A stretch of 64,000 bases of DNA from SPDF01 sp963812085. GTDB lineage: Bacteria; Gemmatimonadota; Gemmatimonadetes; Gemmatimonadales; GWC2-71-9. Both the position numbers and the translations under genes were made by a program. Location: positions 1 to 64,000 of the forward strand of contig CAWETL010000006.1 in NCBI GenBank assembly GCA_963812085.1, in the 5' to 3' direction. Below are positions 39,287 through 48,416 of this stretch, piece by piece (position 1 is the first letter of the stretch; every line of letters begins with the position of its first letter). The notes under the pieces are model-generated. The model was not told where the DNA came from and made no database searches. It saw nothing but the letters and a program-made list of their open reading frames with translations.

Positions 39287-40128
39287 GGCTCCCTGCGGCG
39301 CCTTCGCGGCCGATTGGCTTGGGCATTCGCGTCGCTGCCCTCGCCCTGCTGGCGGGCCCCCTTCATGCGCAGAGCCCCGCGCCACCCGAAGACCCGGTGC
39401 CCGTGCACGACACGTTCACGGTCGCCTCCCAAGCGCTCGGCGAGGCCCGGCTGGTCAACGTGCACACGCCGCCGGGCTATGAGGCGTCCCCCACCGAACG
39501 GTTCCCCGTCCTGTACATGCCCGACGGGGGCCTCGACGAGGACTTTCCGCACGTGGTGCAGACGGTCGATTCGCTGATCGCGCTCGGCGCCATCCGGCCG
39601 GTGATCGTCGTCGGAATCCCGAACACGCAGCGCCGCCGCGACCTCACCGGGCCCACGCGCTTCGCCGCCGACAGCGCCATCGCACCGCGGGTGGGCGGGT
39701 CGGCCGCCTTCCGGCGCTTCTTCGGCGACGAGCTCATCCCGGGGGTCGAGGCCCGCTACCGCACGACCGGGGAGCGGGCCATCGTGGGGGAGTCGCTCGC
39801 GGGCCTGTTCATCGTGGAGACGTTCCTGCTCGACCCGGCGCTCTTCAGCCATTACGTCGCGCTCGACCCGAGCCTCTGGTGGAACGGCGGCGCGGTGGTG
39901 GACTCCGCGCCGGCCCGTCTCGCCGCGTTCGATGAGGCGTCCCGCACGCTGTTCCTGGCCACTTCGAATGTCGAGGAGATCGCCACCGCCACCGCGCGGC
40001 TGGCGACGATCCTGCTCAACCGACCGGCCCCCGGACTCGCCTGGGTGTACGTGGCGCGGCCGGACTTGACCCACGCGACCATCTTCCGCGGCGTGGGGCC
40101 GACGGCGCTGGCGGGGGCGCTCAAGTAA
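39283..40128 (+). CDS. Exported esterase D-like alpha/beta hydrolase
   Basis: 281 residues from GTG 39283 in a GTGA overlap with the preceding gene. Signal peptide LGIRVAALALLAGPLHAQ. The nucleophile is Ser in ERAIVGESLAGLFIVETFLL (about 165-184). DPSLWWNGG and the late THATIFRGVG supply the acid and His regions of PF00756 esterases, related to siderophore esterases such as IroE. The early RLVNVHTPPGYEAS, then FPVLYMPDGG are typical. Probably hydrolyses a small ester in the periplasm. Confidence 0.88.
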   Translation: MRLPAAPSRPIGLGIRVAALALLAGPLHAQSPAPPEDPVPVHDTFTVASQALGEARLVNVHTPPGYEASPTERFPVLYMPDGGLDEDFPHVVQTVDSLIALGAIRPVIVVGIPNTQRRRDLTGPTRFAADSAIAPRVGGSAAFRRFFGDELIPGVEARYRTTGERAIVGESLAGLFIVETFLLDPALFSHYVALDPSLWWNGGAVVDSAPARLAAFDEASRTLFLATSNVEEIATATARLATILLNRPAPGLAWVYVARPDLTHATIFRGVGPTALAGALK

Positions 40129-40177
40129 ACCACCGTTCCGGACACCGTCAGCAACCAACCTCGAACCGGGAGTCAGC

Positions 40178-40642
40178 ATGCGTACACGCTTCGCCATTTC
40201 GACCATGGCGGTGATCGGCCTCCTTGGCTGCGCCCCGAAGGCCGCCCCGCTCAGCGCGGCGGACATCGAGGCGAACAAGGCGGTTTCTCAGCAGTTCGCC
40301 GCCTCGGTGCTCGCCAAGGATTGGGACGCGGCCACCCGGCTCTACGCCGATTCCGCCGTGTTGCTTCCCCCGAACGCCCCGGCGGTGGTGGGACCGGCGG
40401 CGATTCGTGGATTCCTGGCCGCCTTCCCTCCCCTGTCCGAATTCACGATTGCCGTTGACGGAGTGGTGGGCACGGGAGACCTGGCCTACGCGCACGGCCG
40501 GTACCACTTGACGGTGGCCGCGGACGGCGCGCCCGTGGACAGCGGCAAGTTCCTCGATGTTCGGCGGCGGCAGGCGGATGGCTCATGGAAGTACGTGGCC
40601 GACATGTTCAACTCCAGCATCCCGGCGCCGGCCGCGCACTGA
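40178..40642 (+). CDS. Lipoprotein, SnoaL/DUF4440-like domain
   Basis: 154 residues, paralogous to the gene at 33584. Lipobox Cys at about 18 (AVIGLLGCAPK). The NTF2-like domain shows NKAVSQQFAASVLAKDWDAA, LYADSAVLLPPNAPAVVG and GSWKYVADMFNSS. It is a membrane-anchored small-ligand binding or isomerase-like protein of unknown role. Confidence 0.83.
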   Translation: MRTRFAISTMAVIGLLGCAPKAAPLSAADIEANKAVSQQFAASVLAKDWDAATRLYADSAVLLPPNAPAVVGPAAIRGFLAAFPPLSEFTIAVDGVVGTGDLAYAHGRYHLTVAADGAPVDSGKFLDVRRRQADGSWKYVADMFNSSIPAPAAH

Positions 40643-40648
40643 GCCGCG

Positions 40649-40960
40649 TCAGTCCTCGATCTTGTAGATCTCCCGCCGCCCGTGACTGACAAGGTCGTGG
40701 TAGTCCTTCATGATCGCCTCGAATTGCTTCGTGTCGGCCTCGGACGCCGGCGGCTGTGACATCATCGCCTCGTAGGCCTGGAGGCTCGGCACCTCCATCT
40801 CGGCGACCAGGGTCCAGTATGCGTCCCCGACAAAATCCGTCATGATCCGCATCGGGGGCATCCCCGACTTCTCGCCGAGCTTTCCCATGGCGAGGAACTT
40901 CTCCACCAGCGGGCGCACCTTGCCGGGCTTGCAATGGAAGACTTCGCGGACGAGATACAT
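40649..40960 (-). CDS. Small dimeric alpha/beta-barrel (NIPSNAP/ABM-like) protein
   Basis: 103 residues. YLVREVFHCKPGKVRPLVEK, then AYWTLVAEMEVPSLQAYEAM and FEAIMKDYHDLVSHGRREIY give the beta-alpha-beta repeat of dimeric ferredoxin-like barrels such as NIPSNAP proteins. Its long open antisense frame to the left of the gene is not coding. Divergent from the GNAT gene at 41039. The function is unknown. Confidence 0.8.
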   Translation of the reverse strand: MYLVREVFHCKPGKVRPLVEKFLAMGKLGEKSGMPPMRIMTDFVGDAYWTLVAEMEVPSLQAYEAMMSQPPASEADTKQFEAIMKDYHDLVSHGRREIYKIED

Positions 40961-41038
40961 GGTATCCTCGATTGATGCTGGGTGGGTGAATTCAACGCGA
41001 TTCAACTTCCGCCCCGGCCGGTACCGGTCAAGGGCCTC

Positions 41039-41548
41039 ATGGACATGGACATGGACACGATCACGATCGCGCGCGCGGAGCTGACCGCCGATGTCAGTCG
41101 CGCGCTGATCGAGGCGCTCAACGCCGAGCTCCGCGCCATCTACCCCGAACCGGGCGCGAATCACTTTCGGGTGAACCCCGACGAGGTCGGGGTTGGCCGT
41201 GGCGCCTTTCTCGTGGTGCGCCGCGGAGGGACTCCCGTCGGTTGCGGCGCGGTGCGGCTCATCGACAACAACACCGCGGAGTTGAAGCGGATGTACCTGG
41301 CGCCGTCGGTCCGCGGAACGGGCCTGGGGCGGCGCCTCGTCGACGCGCTCGAGGCGGAGGCCCGCTCGCTCGGCGCCCGGCGGCTCGTCCTCGAGACCGG
41401 TATCAGGCAGGCGGCCGCCCTCGCGCTCTACCGCGCCACGGGATTCGGCTCCATCCCGCTCTACGGCGAATACTGCCTCTCGCCAGACACCAGCATTTGC
41501 CTCGGCAAGGATCTCCCCTCCCCTCCCACGCCCCGACGAGGTCCCTGA
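41039..41548 (+). CDS. GNAT-family N-acetyltransferase
   Basis: 169 residues. AELKRMYLAPSVRGTGLGRR then LVDALEAEARSLGARRLVLE (about 80-120) are motif A and the following helix; AAALALYRATGFGSIPLYGE is motif B. The protein begins MDMDMD, so three adjacent ATG codons (41039, 41045, 41051) compete. It resembles the PaiA/YjdJ-like group. The substrate is unknown. Confidence 0.87.
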   Translation: MDMDMDTITIARAELTADVSRALIEALNAELRAIYPEPGANHFRVNPDEVGVGRGAFLVVRRGGTPVGCGAVRLIDNNTAELKRMYLAPSVRGTGLGRRLVDALEAEARSLGARRLVLETGIRQAAALALYRATGFGSIPLYGEYCLSPDTSICLGKDLPSPPTPRRGP

Positions 41549-41578
41549 TGAACGGAGGCAGCTTCTCCGATTCGCGGT

Positions 41579-42424
41579 GTGGCCGACACGGCCCGCTGGG
41601 TGGCCCTGTATCGGGCGCTGGAGACCGAGCGCCCCGACGCCGTCTTCCGCGATCCCTGGGCCCGGCGCCTCGCCGGGAAGCGCGGGGAGGACATCCTGGC
41701 CGCCGTCCCCGCGTCCGCCCGGAAGGCGGCCTGGGCGTTCGTGGCGCGGACATGGAACTTCGATCATCTGATCCAGGAACAGGTCCGAAGCGGCATCACA
41801 CAGGTCGTGAACCTTGCCGCCGGAATGGACACCCGTCCGTATCGCCTCGAGCTGCCGCGTACCCTCCGCTGGGTGGAAGTCGACCAGCCGGAACTGCTGG
41901 TGGAGAAGACGGCCGCGCTCTCCGGCGTCGAGCCGGTATGCGAACTCCAGCGCATTCCACTCGACCTGGCGGATGAGCCCAGCCGCCGGGAGCTGTTCCG
42001 ACGGCTGGACAGCGAGGGCCGGAACACCCTCATCGTCACGGAAGGGCTGCTGGTATACCTCAGCGAGGCCCAGGTCGGCGGCCTGGCGGCGGACCTGGCG
42101 GCGTGCCGGCATTTCCGATCCTGGATCACCGACCTGATGTCCCCGGCCCTGATGCGCATCGTCCAGAAGGACTGGGGCCGGGCGCTCAGCGCGGCCGGCG
42201 CCCCGCTCCAGTTTGCGCCCGTGGCCGGGCCGGCCTTCTTCGCGCCCTTCGGCTGGACAGCGACCGAGGTCCGCGGGGCGATCTCCACCGCGCGCCAGCT
42301 CAACCGCCTTCCGCTCCTCCTCCGCATCCTGTCCAGGCTGCCCGGCAGCGGCACCTTCCACCCGCGCCGGCCCTGGTCGGGCGCCTGCCTCCTGACGCGG
42401 GGAGCCGGCCCCTCCTATCCCTGA
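41579..42424 (+). CDS. PF04072 (LCM/PPM-like) O-methyltransferase
   Basis: 281 residues from GTG 41579. VVNLAAGMDTRPYRLELPRT (about 75-94) and NTLIVTEGLLVYLSEAQVGG (about 150-170) are the family signatures of leucine-carboxyl/polyketide O-methyltransferases (TIGR00027). Family members usually begin a few residues earlier. An ATG at 41548 in a different frame gives MNGGSFSDS just before VADTARWVALYRAL, so a one-base shift near 41572 may have displaced the start. Confidence 0.87.
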   Translation: MADTARWVALYRALETERPDAVFRDPWARRLAGKRGEDILAAVPASARKAAWAFVARTWNFDHLIQEQVRSGITQVVNLAAGMDTRPYRLELPRTLRWVEVDQPELLVEKTAALSGVEPVCELQRIPLDLADEPSRRELFRRLDSEGRNTLIVTEGLLVYLSEAQVGGLAADLAACRHFRSWITDLMSPALMRIVQKDWGRALSAAGAPLQFAPVAGPAFFAPFGWTATEVRGAISTARQLNRLPLLLRILSRLPGSGTFHPRRPWSGACLLTRGAGPSYP

Positions 42425-42526
42425 AACCGGTTCGCCCCCGTCCCCGTCTCTCCCGGTTGCGGGCTTGCGCTCCGGCCTGCAATATGTCTGGCCGCACTTC
42501 GCCCAACCCCCGAGGAGACCCGACCG

Positions 42527-43942
42527 ATGCAAGCCCGGACACTGGACGGCCGCATGATCGAGCTCGCACAGGACCAGCTCGACGGCCTGAAGGCCCGCCT
42601 GAAGGGGCCGGTGCTCCTCCCCGGCGACGCCGGATACGAGGAATCCCGGACCGTCTGGAACGCCATGATCGACCGGCGGCCGGCCGTGGTCGTGCGCTGC
42701 CTGGGCACCGCCGACGTGATTGCGTGCGTGCAGTTCGCGCGCGCCAACCAACTCCTGCTCTGCATCAAGGGGGGAGGCCACAACATCGCCGGACTCGGCA
42801 CAGCCGAGGGCGGGCTCATGCTCGACCTGTCGCTCATGCGCGGCGTGTGGGTCGATCCCCGGGCCCGCGTGGCGCACGCGCAAGGCGGTTGCCTCCTCGG
42901 CGACGTGGACCGCGAAACCCAGGTGCACGGCCTCGCCGCCGTCCTCGGGTTCGTGTCGCTCACCGGCGCCACAGGGCTCACCCTGGGCGGTGGGTTCGGG
43001 TACCTGACGCGGCGCTGGGGGTGGACGTCGGACACGGTCCTCGGCATGGACGTGGTGACTGCCGAGGGGCGTGTCGTGAGGGCCAGCACCGAGGAGAACG
43101 CCGATCTCTTCTGGGGGCTCCGCGGCGGCGGCAGCAACTTCGGCATTGTCACGGGGACCGACTATTCCCTCTTCCCGGTCGGCCCCGAGGTCGTCGGCGG
43201 CCTGGTCGCCTGGCCGGCCAGCGAGGCGCCGAAGGTGCTGGAGCTCTACCGGACGCTCGCCGCGGGCGCGCCGCGCGAGCTCACGCTCGTGGCACTCATG
43301 CGTCCGGCTCCGCCCGCCCCCTGGCTCCCCAAGGAGATGCACGGCAAGCCGATCATCGCGCTCCTCGCCTGCCACACCGGGCCCCTCGAGGAGGGCGAGC
43401 GGGCCGTCGCTCCCATCAAGGCGTTCGGCACGCCGGTCGGGGACGTGCTGGTGCGCCGGCCGTACGCGCAGCTGCAGTCCCTGCTCGACGGCACGCAGCC
43501 CAAGGGCCGGCGCTATTACTGGAAGAGCGAGTATCTTCCCCGGATCGACCCGGCGCTCTGCGCCAAGGTCATGGACAATGCCGCGAAGATCCGTTCGCCG
43601 CACTCGGCCGTGATCCTGTTCCAGATCGAGGGGGCCCTCAACGAGCGCGACGGTGCGGACTCCGCCGTGGGGAATCGCGACGCGCGCTACGTGCTCAACA
43701 TCGGTGGTTCGTGGGAGCAGGCGGCGGACGACGCCGCCAACATCGCGTGGGCGCGCGACGCATGGCACGACATGCGGTCGTTCTCGACCGGGGGCACCTA
43801 CGTCAACTTCCTGACGGAGGACGACGGCCCCGAACGGACCGAGGCGGCGTTGGGGAAGTCGATCGCGCGGCTGGGGAAACTCAAGGCGAAATGGGATCCG
43901 CAGAACTTCTTCTGCACCAACCGCAACATCCCGCCGGCCTGA
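42527..43942 (+). CDS. FAD-linked oxidase, BBE-like
   Basis: 471 residues. The PCMH-type FAD domain includes LLLCIKGGGHNIAGLGTAEG, whose His85 in GGGHN is the usual covalent attachment point. The region LGFVSLTGATGLTLGGGFGY has Val where bicovalent enzymes carry Cys, so a single covalent link is likely. The berberine-bridge C-terminal motif is WDPQNFFCTNRNI. These enzymes oxidise alcohols and sugars, producing hydrogen peroxide. Followed 22 bases later by the DHFR-like gene. Confidence 0.92.
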   Translation: MQARTLDGRMIELAQDQLDGLKARLKGPVLLPGDAGYEESRTVWNAMIDRRPAVVVRCLGTADVIACVQFARANQLLLCIKGGGHNIAGLGTAEGGLMLDLSLMRGVWVDPRARVAHAQGGCLLGDVDRETQVHGLAAVLGFVSLTGATGLTLGGGFGYLTRRWGWTSDTVLGMDVVTAEGRVVRASTEENADLFWGLRGGGSNFGIVTGTDYSLFPVGPEVVGGLVAWPASEAPKVLELYRTLAAGAPRELTLVALMRPAPPAPWLPKEMHGKPIIALLACHTGPLEEGERAVAPIKAFGTPVGDVLVRRPYAQLQSLLDGTQPKGRRYYWKSEYLPRIDPALCAKVMDNAAKIRSPHSAVILFQIEGALNERDGADSAVGNRDARYVLNIGGSWEQAADDAANIAWARDAWHDMRSFSTGGTYVNFLTEDDGPERTEAALGKSIARLGKLKAKWDPQNFFCTNRNIPPA

Positions 43943-43964
43943 GCGCGAACGGAGAAAGCCGATC

Positions 43965-44531
43965 ATGCGGAAACTGGCCGTGTTCAACCACATCACGCTC
44001 GACGGCTACTTCACCGACGCAACCGGCGACATGAGCTTTGCCCACCGGACCGGACCCGATGCCGAGTGGGACGCGTTCGTCGAAGGCAACGCCGCCGGAG
44101 GCGGCACGCTCCTCTTCGGGCGGAAGACCTACGATCTCATGGCCGGCTTCTGGCCCACGCCGATGGCGGCCCAAATGATGCCGGTCGTCGCCGAACGGAT
44201 GAACAACCTTCCAAAGGTCGTGTTCTCGAGGACGATGACCGCGGCGGCGTGGCACAACACGCGGCTGGTCAAGGACGACCTCGCGAGTGCCGTGCGGACA
44301 TTGAAGGCGGAAGCGGGAGACGACATGGTCATCTTCGGGAGCGGCAGCATCGTCTCGCAGTTGACGCAGCACGGCCTCATCGACGAGTACAAATTCGTCG
44401 TCGACCCGGTCGTGCTCGGCGCGGGCCGGACGATGTTCGAGGGCGTCACGGCGAAACTGTCGCTGCGGCTGGTGGGCTCGCGGATCTTCGGGAACGGAAA
44501 CGTCCTGCTGAGCTACCAGCCGGTGTCGTGA
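43965..44531 (+). CDS. Dihydrofolate-reductase-family (RibD C-terminal) protein
   Basis: 188 residues. KLAVFNHITLDGYFTDATGD, LLFGRKTYDLMAGFWPTP and DDMVIFGSGSIVSQLTQHGL (NADPH-binding, about 119-138) are the family blocks. It is the intact paralogue of the broken gene at 32821. Such proteins are NADPH-dependent reductases with unknown substrates, not true DHFR. Likely co-transcribed with the flavin oxidase. Confidence 0.9.
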   Translation: MRKLAVFNHITLDGYFTDATGDMSFAHRTGPDAEWDAFVEGNAAGGGTLLFGRKTYDLMAGFWPTPMAAQMMPVVAERMNNLPKVVFSRTMTAAAWHNTRLVKDDLASAVRTLKAEAGDDMVIFGSGSIVSQLTQHGLIDEYKFVVDPVVLGAGRTMFEGVTAKLSLRLVGSRIFGNGNVLLSYQPVS

Positions 44532-44641
44532 GGCGCCCGCCGACGTCCGTCGAACAGCCGGGCCCTGTCATTCTTCCGGTCCGCTGGTAGCTTACGAGGC
44601 CATTGCCGGCAGGCCCACGACCACTTTCCAAGAGGTTCGGA

Positions 44642-46678
44642 ATGCGCACGACTTCGGTCCTTGTCCGCCCGGGATCACGCCACACCGTTTGGCTCGCGCT
44701 CGGCGCGATGCTGCTCTTCGCGGGCTCCGCTGCCGCACAGCAGACCACGCCTCCCGCCGCACCCGCTCCGCAGCCGACCATCCGGGCGAGCGCACCCGAC
44801 ACCTCCCCGTTCCGCCAGCTCGCCCTGCCCACGCCCAACGTCTTCCGCTCGGCGTCCGGGATGCCGGGCCCGATGTATTGGCAGCAGCGGGCCGACTACG
44901 ACATCCGCGCCTCGATCGACACCGCGACCCACACCGTGCGCGGCGAGGAGACGCTGACCTACACCAACAACTCCCCCGACACGCTGCGCTACATCTGGCT
45001 CCAGCTCGACATGAACAACGGCGCTCCCGACGGGCGCATGGCCCCGCTGGCCAACCCGGCGGCGCGCCAGGAACCCGGCTTCCGGGCCGGCGCCACCATC
45101 GAGCGGCTCAACGCCGTGCGCGGCGGCAAGCGCCCGGGGGAAAAGGTCTCCACGCCGCTGACCTACCGCGTCAACAGCACCATGATGCGGGTAAACCTCG
45201 ACCGGCCGCTCCCGCCCAAGGCCGTGGCCCGGTTCGACATCGCCTGGCATCACCAGATCCCGCGCCAGGGCCGGACCGGCCGGACCCAGCAGGGCGCGCT
45301 GGGCTGGCTGTACCAGGTGGCGCAGTGGTACCCGCGCATGGCGGTCTACGACGACGTGCGCGGCTGGAACACCGACCAGTACATCGGCAGCGGCGAGTTC
45401 TACCTCGAGTACGGCAACTTCGACGTGGCGCTCACGATGCCGGCGGGGTTTACCGTGACCGCCACCGGGACGCTGCGGAACCCCGCCGAGGTGCTGCCGG
45501 CGCTGATCCGCCAGCGCCTGGCCGCTGCCGCGCACTCCGACACCATCGTGCGAATCATCCGCCCCGACGAGGTCGGGTCCGCGGCCCTGTTGCCGCCGCG
45601 CGTCGGCGCCACGCGCACCTGGCGCTGGCACGCCGACAACGTCCGCGACTTCGCCTGGGCCACCGCCCCCAACTACCTCTGGGACGCCTCGAGCTGGAGC
45701 GGCATCCTGATGCAGGCGTTCTACCCGCCCAGTGAAATCGGCACCTGGCACGACGCCGCCGACTTCACGCGCCACGCGGTGAAGTTCCACTCGCGGTGGT
45801 TCCACTACCCATACCCGTCGGCGGTGAGCGCGCAGGGGCCGGTGGGCGGGATGGAATACCCGATGATGACCTTCGACGACGCGGAGAACCCGGAAGAGCT
45901 GTACTACACGATCGCCCACGAGCAGGGGCACGAGTGGTACCCGATGATCGTCGGCTCCCAGGAGCGGCTCTATCCGTGGATGGACGAGGGGTTCAACACC
46001 TTCATCGACGTCTTCAGCTTCCGTGACCGCTACCCCGCCGACACGCTGCGCATCCAGTCGCTGGAGTTCGGCTCGATGCGGGCCTGGCAGCAGTTCCTGG
46101 CCCGGGGCGGCCCCGAGACGCCGATCATGGAGCCGCAGGACCGCGCGCTCAGCGGACTGATGAGCGGATGGAACGCCTACGGCCGGCCGGCCGTCGGGCT
46201 GCACTTCCTCCGCGAGCAGGTGGTGGACTCCACCGCCTTCGACTCGGCGTTCGCCGAGTACACCCGGCGCTGGGCGTTCAAGCACCCGACGCCCGCCGAC
46301 TTTTTCCGCTCCATGAACGACGGCCTGGGCGAGGACCTGAGCTGGTTCTGGCGCAGCTGGTTCTACCGCACCGACCACCTCGACCAGGCGGTCGATTCGG
46401 TGCTGGTCACCGAGGGTAACGGCCAGGAAAACATCCGGGTCTTCCTGTCGAACAAGCGCGAAATGGTGGCGCCGGTCCAGCTGCTGGTGACCACGTCCGA
46501 CGGCGCCAGCCGCTCGGTGAAGCTCCCGGTCGAGACGTGGTACCGCGGCAGCGCCGTCGTGTGGCAGATGCGGACGCCGGCCGGCGCCAAGCCGGTGGAA
46601 GTCCAGATCGACCCCAAGGGGGTGTATCCCGACGTCAACCGGAGCAACAACACCTGGACGGCGCCGACCGGCCCGTAG
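44642..46678 (+). CDS. Exported M1-family metallopeptidase
   Basis: 678 residues. Signal peptide about residues 15-33 (TVWLALGAMLLFAGSAAAQ). The zinc site is His426-Glu427-His430 in HEQGHEWYP with Glu449 in PWMDEGFNTF, the full HExxH-x18-E gluzincin motif. The N-terminal beta-sandwich IRASIDTATHTVRGEETLTY is typical of the M1 family; the usual GAMEN exopeptidase motif appears as GGMEY, so aminopeptidase specificity may be changed. It probably trims peptides in the periplasm or outside the cell. Confidence 0.93.
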   Translation: MRTTSVLVRPGSRHTVWLALGAMLLFAGSAAAQQTTPPAAPAPQPTIRASAPDTSPFRQLALPTPNVFRSASGMPGPMYWQQRADYDIRASIDTATHTVRGEETLTYTNNSPDTLRYIWLQLDMNNGAPDGRMAPLANPAARQEPGFRAGATIERLNAVRGGKRPGEKVSTPLTYRVNSTMMRVNLDRPLPPKAVARFDIAWHHQIPRQGRTGRTQQGALGWLYQVAQWYPRMAVYDDVRGWNTDQYIGSGEFYLEYGNFDVALTMPAGFTVTATGTLRNPAEVLPALIRQRLAAAAHSDTIVRIIRPDEVGSAALLPPRVGATRTWRWHADNVRDFAWATAPNYLWDASSWSGILMQAFYPPSEIGTWHDAADFTRHAVKFHSRWFHYPYPSAVSAQGPVGGMEYPMMTFDDAENPEELYYTIAHEQGHEWYPMIVGSQERLYPWMDEGFNTFIDVFSFRDRYPADTLRIQSLEFGSMRAWQQFLARGGPETPIMEPQDRALSGLMSGWNAYGRPAVGLHFLREQVVDSTAFDSAFAEYTRRWAFKHPTPADFFRSMNDGLGEDLSWFWRSWFYRTDHLDQAVDSVLVTEGNGQENIRVFLSNKREMVAPVQLLVTTSDGASRSVKLPVETWYRGSAVVWQMRTPAGAKPVEVQIDPKGVYPDVNRSNNTWTAPTGP

Positions 46679-46733
46679 GCTCCTGCACGGGCGGCAGCGA
46701 CCACACCAACCCTCTCTCGCGAAGGAGCCCTCG

Positions 46734-47231
46734 ATGTCCCAACGCGCCAACGCCCTGGCCGACCGCCTCGCGGCTGGAGCCGCCGCCCTGGCGGAATACG
46801 CCAGCAAGCTGAACGACCAGCAGTGGAAGCTCCCGGTCCTGCCGGACACGCGGTCGGTCGGGGTCATCGTCCACCATGTCGCGAACATGTATCCGATCGA
46901 AGTCCAGCTGGCCGAGGTGCTGGCGGCCGGCAACCCGATTACCGACGTGACCTGGGACGCCGTCCACAAGCTCAACGCCGGCCACGCGCACGACAACGCC
47001 CAGGTCGACAAGGCCACCGCGCTCGCATTCCTCCGCGCGAACGCGGCGTCGGCGGCGACCGCGGTGCGCGCCCTGAGCGACGCGCAGCTCGACCGGGCGG
47101 CGCCGATCTCGCTCTACCCCGGCGGCGCGCCGCTCACCTGCCAGTTCTTCATCGAGGACCACGCGCTGCGGCATAGCTATTACCACCTGGCGAGGATCAA
47201 GGCCGTGGTGGAAGGGGCGGGCAAGAAGTGA
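46734..47231 (+). CDS. DinB-family (four-helix bundle) protein
   Basis: 165 residues, strongly similar to the gene at 24614: RLAAGAAALAEYASKLNDQQ, VGVIVHHVANMYPIEVQLAE (about 42-61, His ligand pair), DVTWDAVHKLNAGHAHDNAQ and FFIEDHALRHSYYHLARIKA (about 137-156, second His group). The role is unknown; DinB-like proteins include mycothiol- and bacillithiol-dependent transferases. ATG 46734 follows GAAGGAGCCCTCG. Confidence 0.9.
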   Translation: MSQRANALADRLAAGAAALAEYASKLNDQQWKLPVLPDTRSVGVIVHHVANMYPIEVQLAEVLAAGNPITDVTWDAVHKLNAGHAHDNAQVDKATALAFLRANAASAATAVRALSDAQLDRAAPISLYPGGAPLTCQFFIEDHALRHSYYHLARIKAVVEGAGKK

Positions 47232-47548
47232 ACTGGAAGTCGCGTGGGCGGTCGCGGCGGGGGTCTTCGTCATCCTGGTCACGACTCTCGTGGACATCGT
47301 GCTGCACCTGGCCCACGTGTTCCCGCCGATGGGCCAGCCGCTCGACGACCGCCTCTCCCTGGTCGCGACCTCGTATCGGATCGTGATCGGGGTCGCGGGC
47401 GCCTGTCCACGGCCCGCCTCGCCCGCTGATGCCCACCTGGAACGCGGGGCTCGGCCCCCGCTGGTATCCGGTTGCGCTGGCCGCCCTCGCGATTCCGCAG
47501 TGCTGGCTCGGTGGACGGCTGTACGAGCTGCGCAGCGGCACCCGCTGA
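47228..47548 (+). pseudogene. Truncated small membrane protein remnant
   Basis: The 5' part reads FVILVTTLVDIVLHLAHVFP and PMGQPLDDRLSLVATSYRIV, a normal first half of a small multi-span membrane protein. After about 47405 the frame is lost, and the 3' end GLGPRWYPVALAALAIPQCW plus LGGRLYELRSGTR appears in another frame ending at TGA 47546-47548. The middle appears deleted. No standard start codon is in frame with the first part. Confidence 0.6.
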
Positions 47549-47550
47549 AC

Positions 47551-48033
47551 TCACCCCTGCGTCATGAGCGCCACCAACTGGTCGAGGGCCGTGCTCCAGC
47601 CGGTGCTGAAGCCCATGTCTTCGTGCCGCTTCCGGTCGGCCTCGTCTCGGTGCAGGACCGTGGCGACGTACCGGGTCCCCTTCCCCGCGGGCGACAAGGT
47701 GATGATGCCGGTCATGAACGGTTTTTCCGCGGGACGGTACCCCGGAAGCAGCGCGTCGGTCCACACCAGCCGTTCGTTGGGAACCACCTCGAGATAGCAG
47801 CCGAAGTTCGGGAAGTCCTTCCCCTCCGGCGACCGCATTACCGTATGGAAGACGCCCCCGGGACGCAGGTCGATCGTGCAGTCGACGGTCTTCCACGGAG
47901 CGGGCGTGAACCACTTACAGACGAGTTCGGGCCTGGTCCAGGCCGCCCAGACCAGTTCGCGCGGGACATCCACGACCCGGTCGAGCACCAGGTCGAGACG
48001 GGGGTCGGGAACCACGAGTCGCGGCGGCGTCAT
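47551..48033 (-). CDS. SRPBCC/AHSA1-domain protein
   Basis: 160 residues. LDLVLDRVVDVPRELVWAAW at the start, ELVCKWFTPAPWKTVDCTID, GYRPAEKPFMTGIITLSPAG and the final STGWSTALDQLVALM are the AHSA1 pattern. It overlaps the upstream ArsR gene by four bases (ATGA), forming a regulator-first pair as at 7327-8176, but the two SRPBCC proteins belong to different subgroups. Confidence 0.9.
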   Translation of the reverse strand: MTPPRLVVPDPRLDLVLDRVVDVPRELVWAAWTRPELVCKWFTPAPWKTVDCTIDLRPGGVFHTVMRSPEGKDFPNFGCYLEVVPNERLVWTDALLPGYRPAEKPFMTGIITLSPAGKGTRYVATVLHRDEADRKRHEDMGFSTGWSTALDQLVALMTQG

Positions 48034-48368
48034 GGGGCATGCTCCTTGAGGGTGACGAGGTAGTCATCGAGCTGGTCGAGGCGGCGTTCCCACAAGTCAC
48101 GCTGCCGGGCCAGCCAGGTCTCGGCGAGCCGCAGGCGGGCCGGGACGAGGCGGTAGGTGCGAACCCGCCCGGCCTTCGTGGAGCGCACCAACCCGGAACT
48201 CTCCAGCACCCTGAGGTGCTGCACGAAGGACGGAAGCGCCATGGCGAACGGTTCGGCGAGCTCGCTCACCGACGCGGGGCTCCGGCTCAGCCGGGCCACC
48301 ACCCGCCGCCGCGTCGGATCCGAGAGCGCGCGGAACACCCCGTCGACCTGCCGTGCGGTGCTGGACAT
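48030..48368 (-). CDS. ArsR-family winged-helix regulator
   Basis: 112 residues. VFRALSDPTRRRVVARLSRS (about 10-29), ASVSELAEPFAMALPSFVQH (about 31-50) and VLESSGLVRSTKAGRVRTYR (about 53-72) form the DNA-binding domain. The start MSSTARQ at 48368 is chosen because the core begins nine residues later. A CAATACTTA/TAAGTATTG inverted repeat lies about 50 bases upstream. Lacks metal-binding cysteines. Confidence 0.91.
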   Translation of the reverse strand: MSSTARQVDGVFRALSDPTRRRVVARLSRSPASVSELAEPFAMALPSFVQHLRVLESSGLVRSTKAGRVRTYRLVPARLRLAETWLARQRDLWERRLDQLDDYLVTLKEHAP

Positions 48369-48416
48369 GCGGTGGAGCCTCCTCCGGGAGCCAGGCGGTG
48401 GTGCGCGGGCCGGAAA

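Noticed and set aside
40961..43996. Long minus-strand open frame running over the GNAT, methyltransferase and FAD oxidase genes
   Set aside because: Only its last 103 codons (from 40960 leftwards) resemble a protein; the remainder is antisense to well-supported genes.
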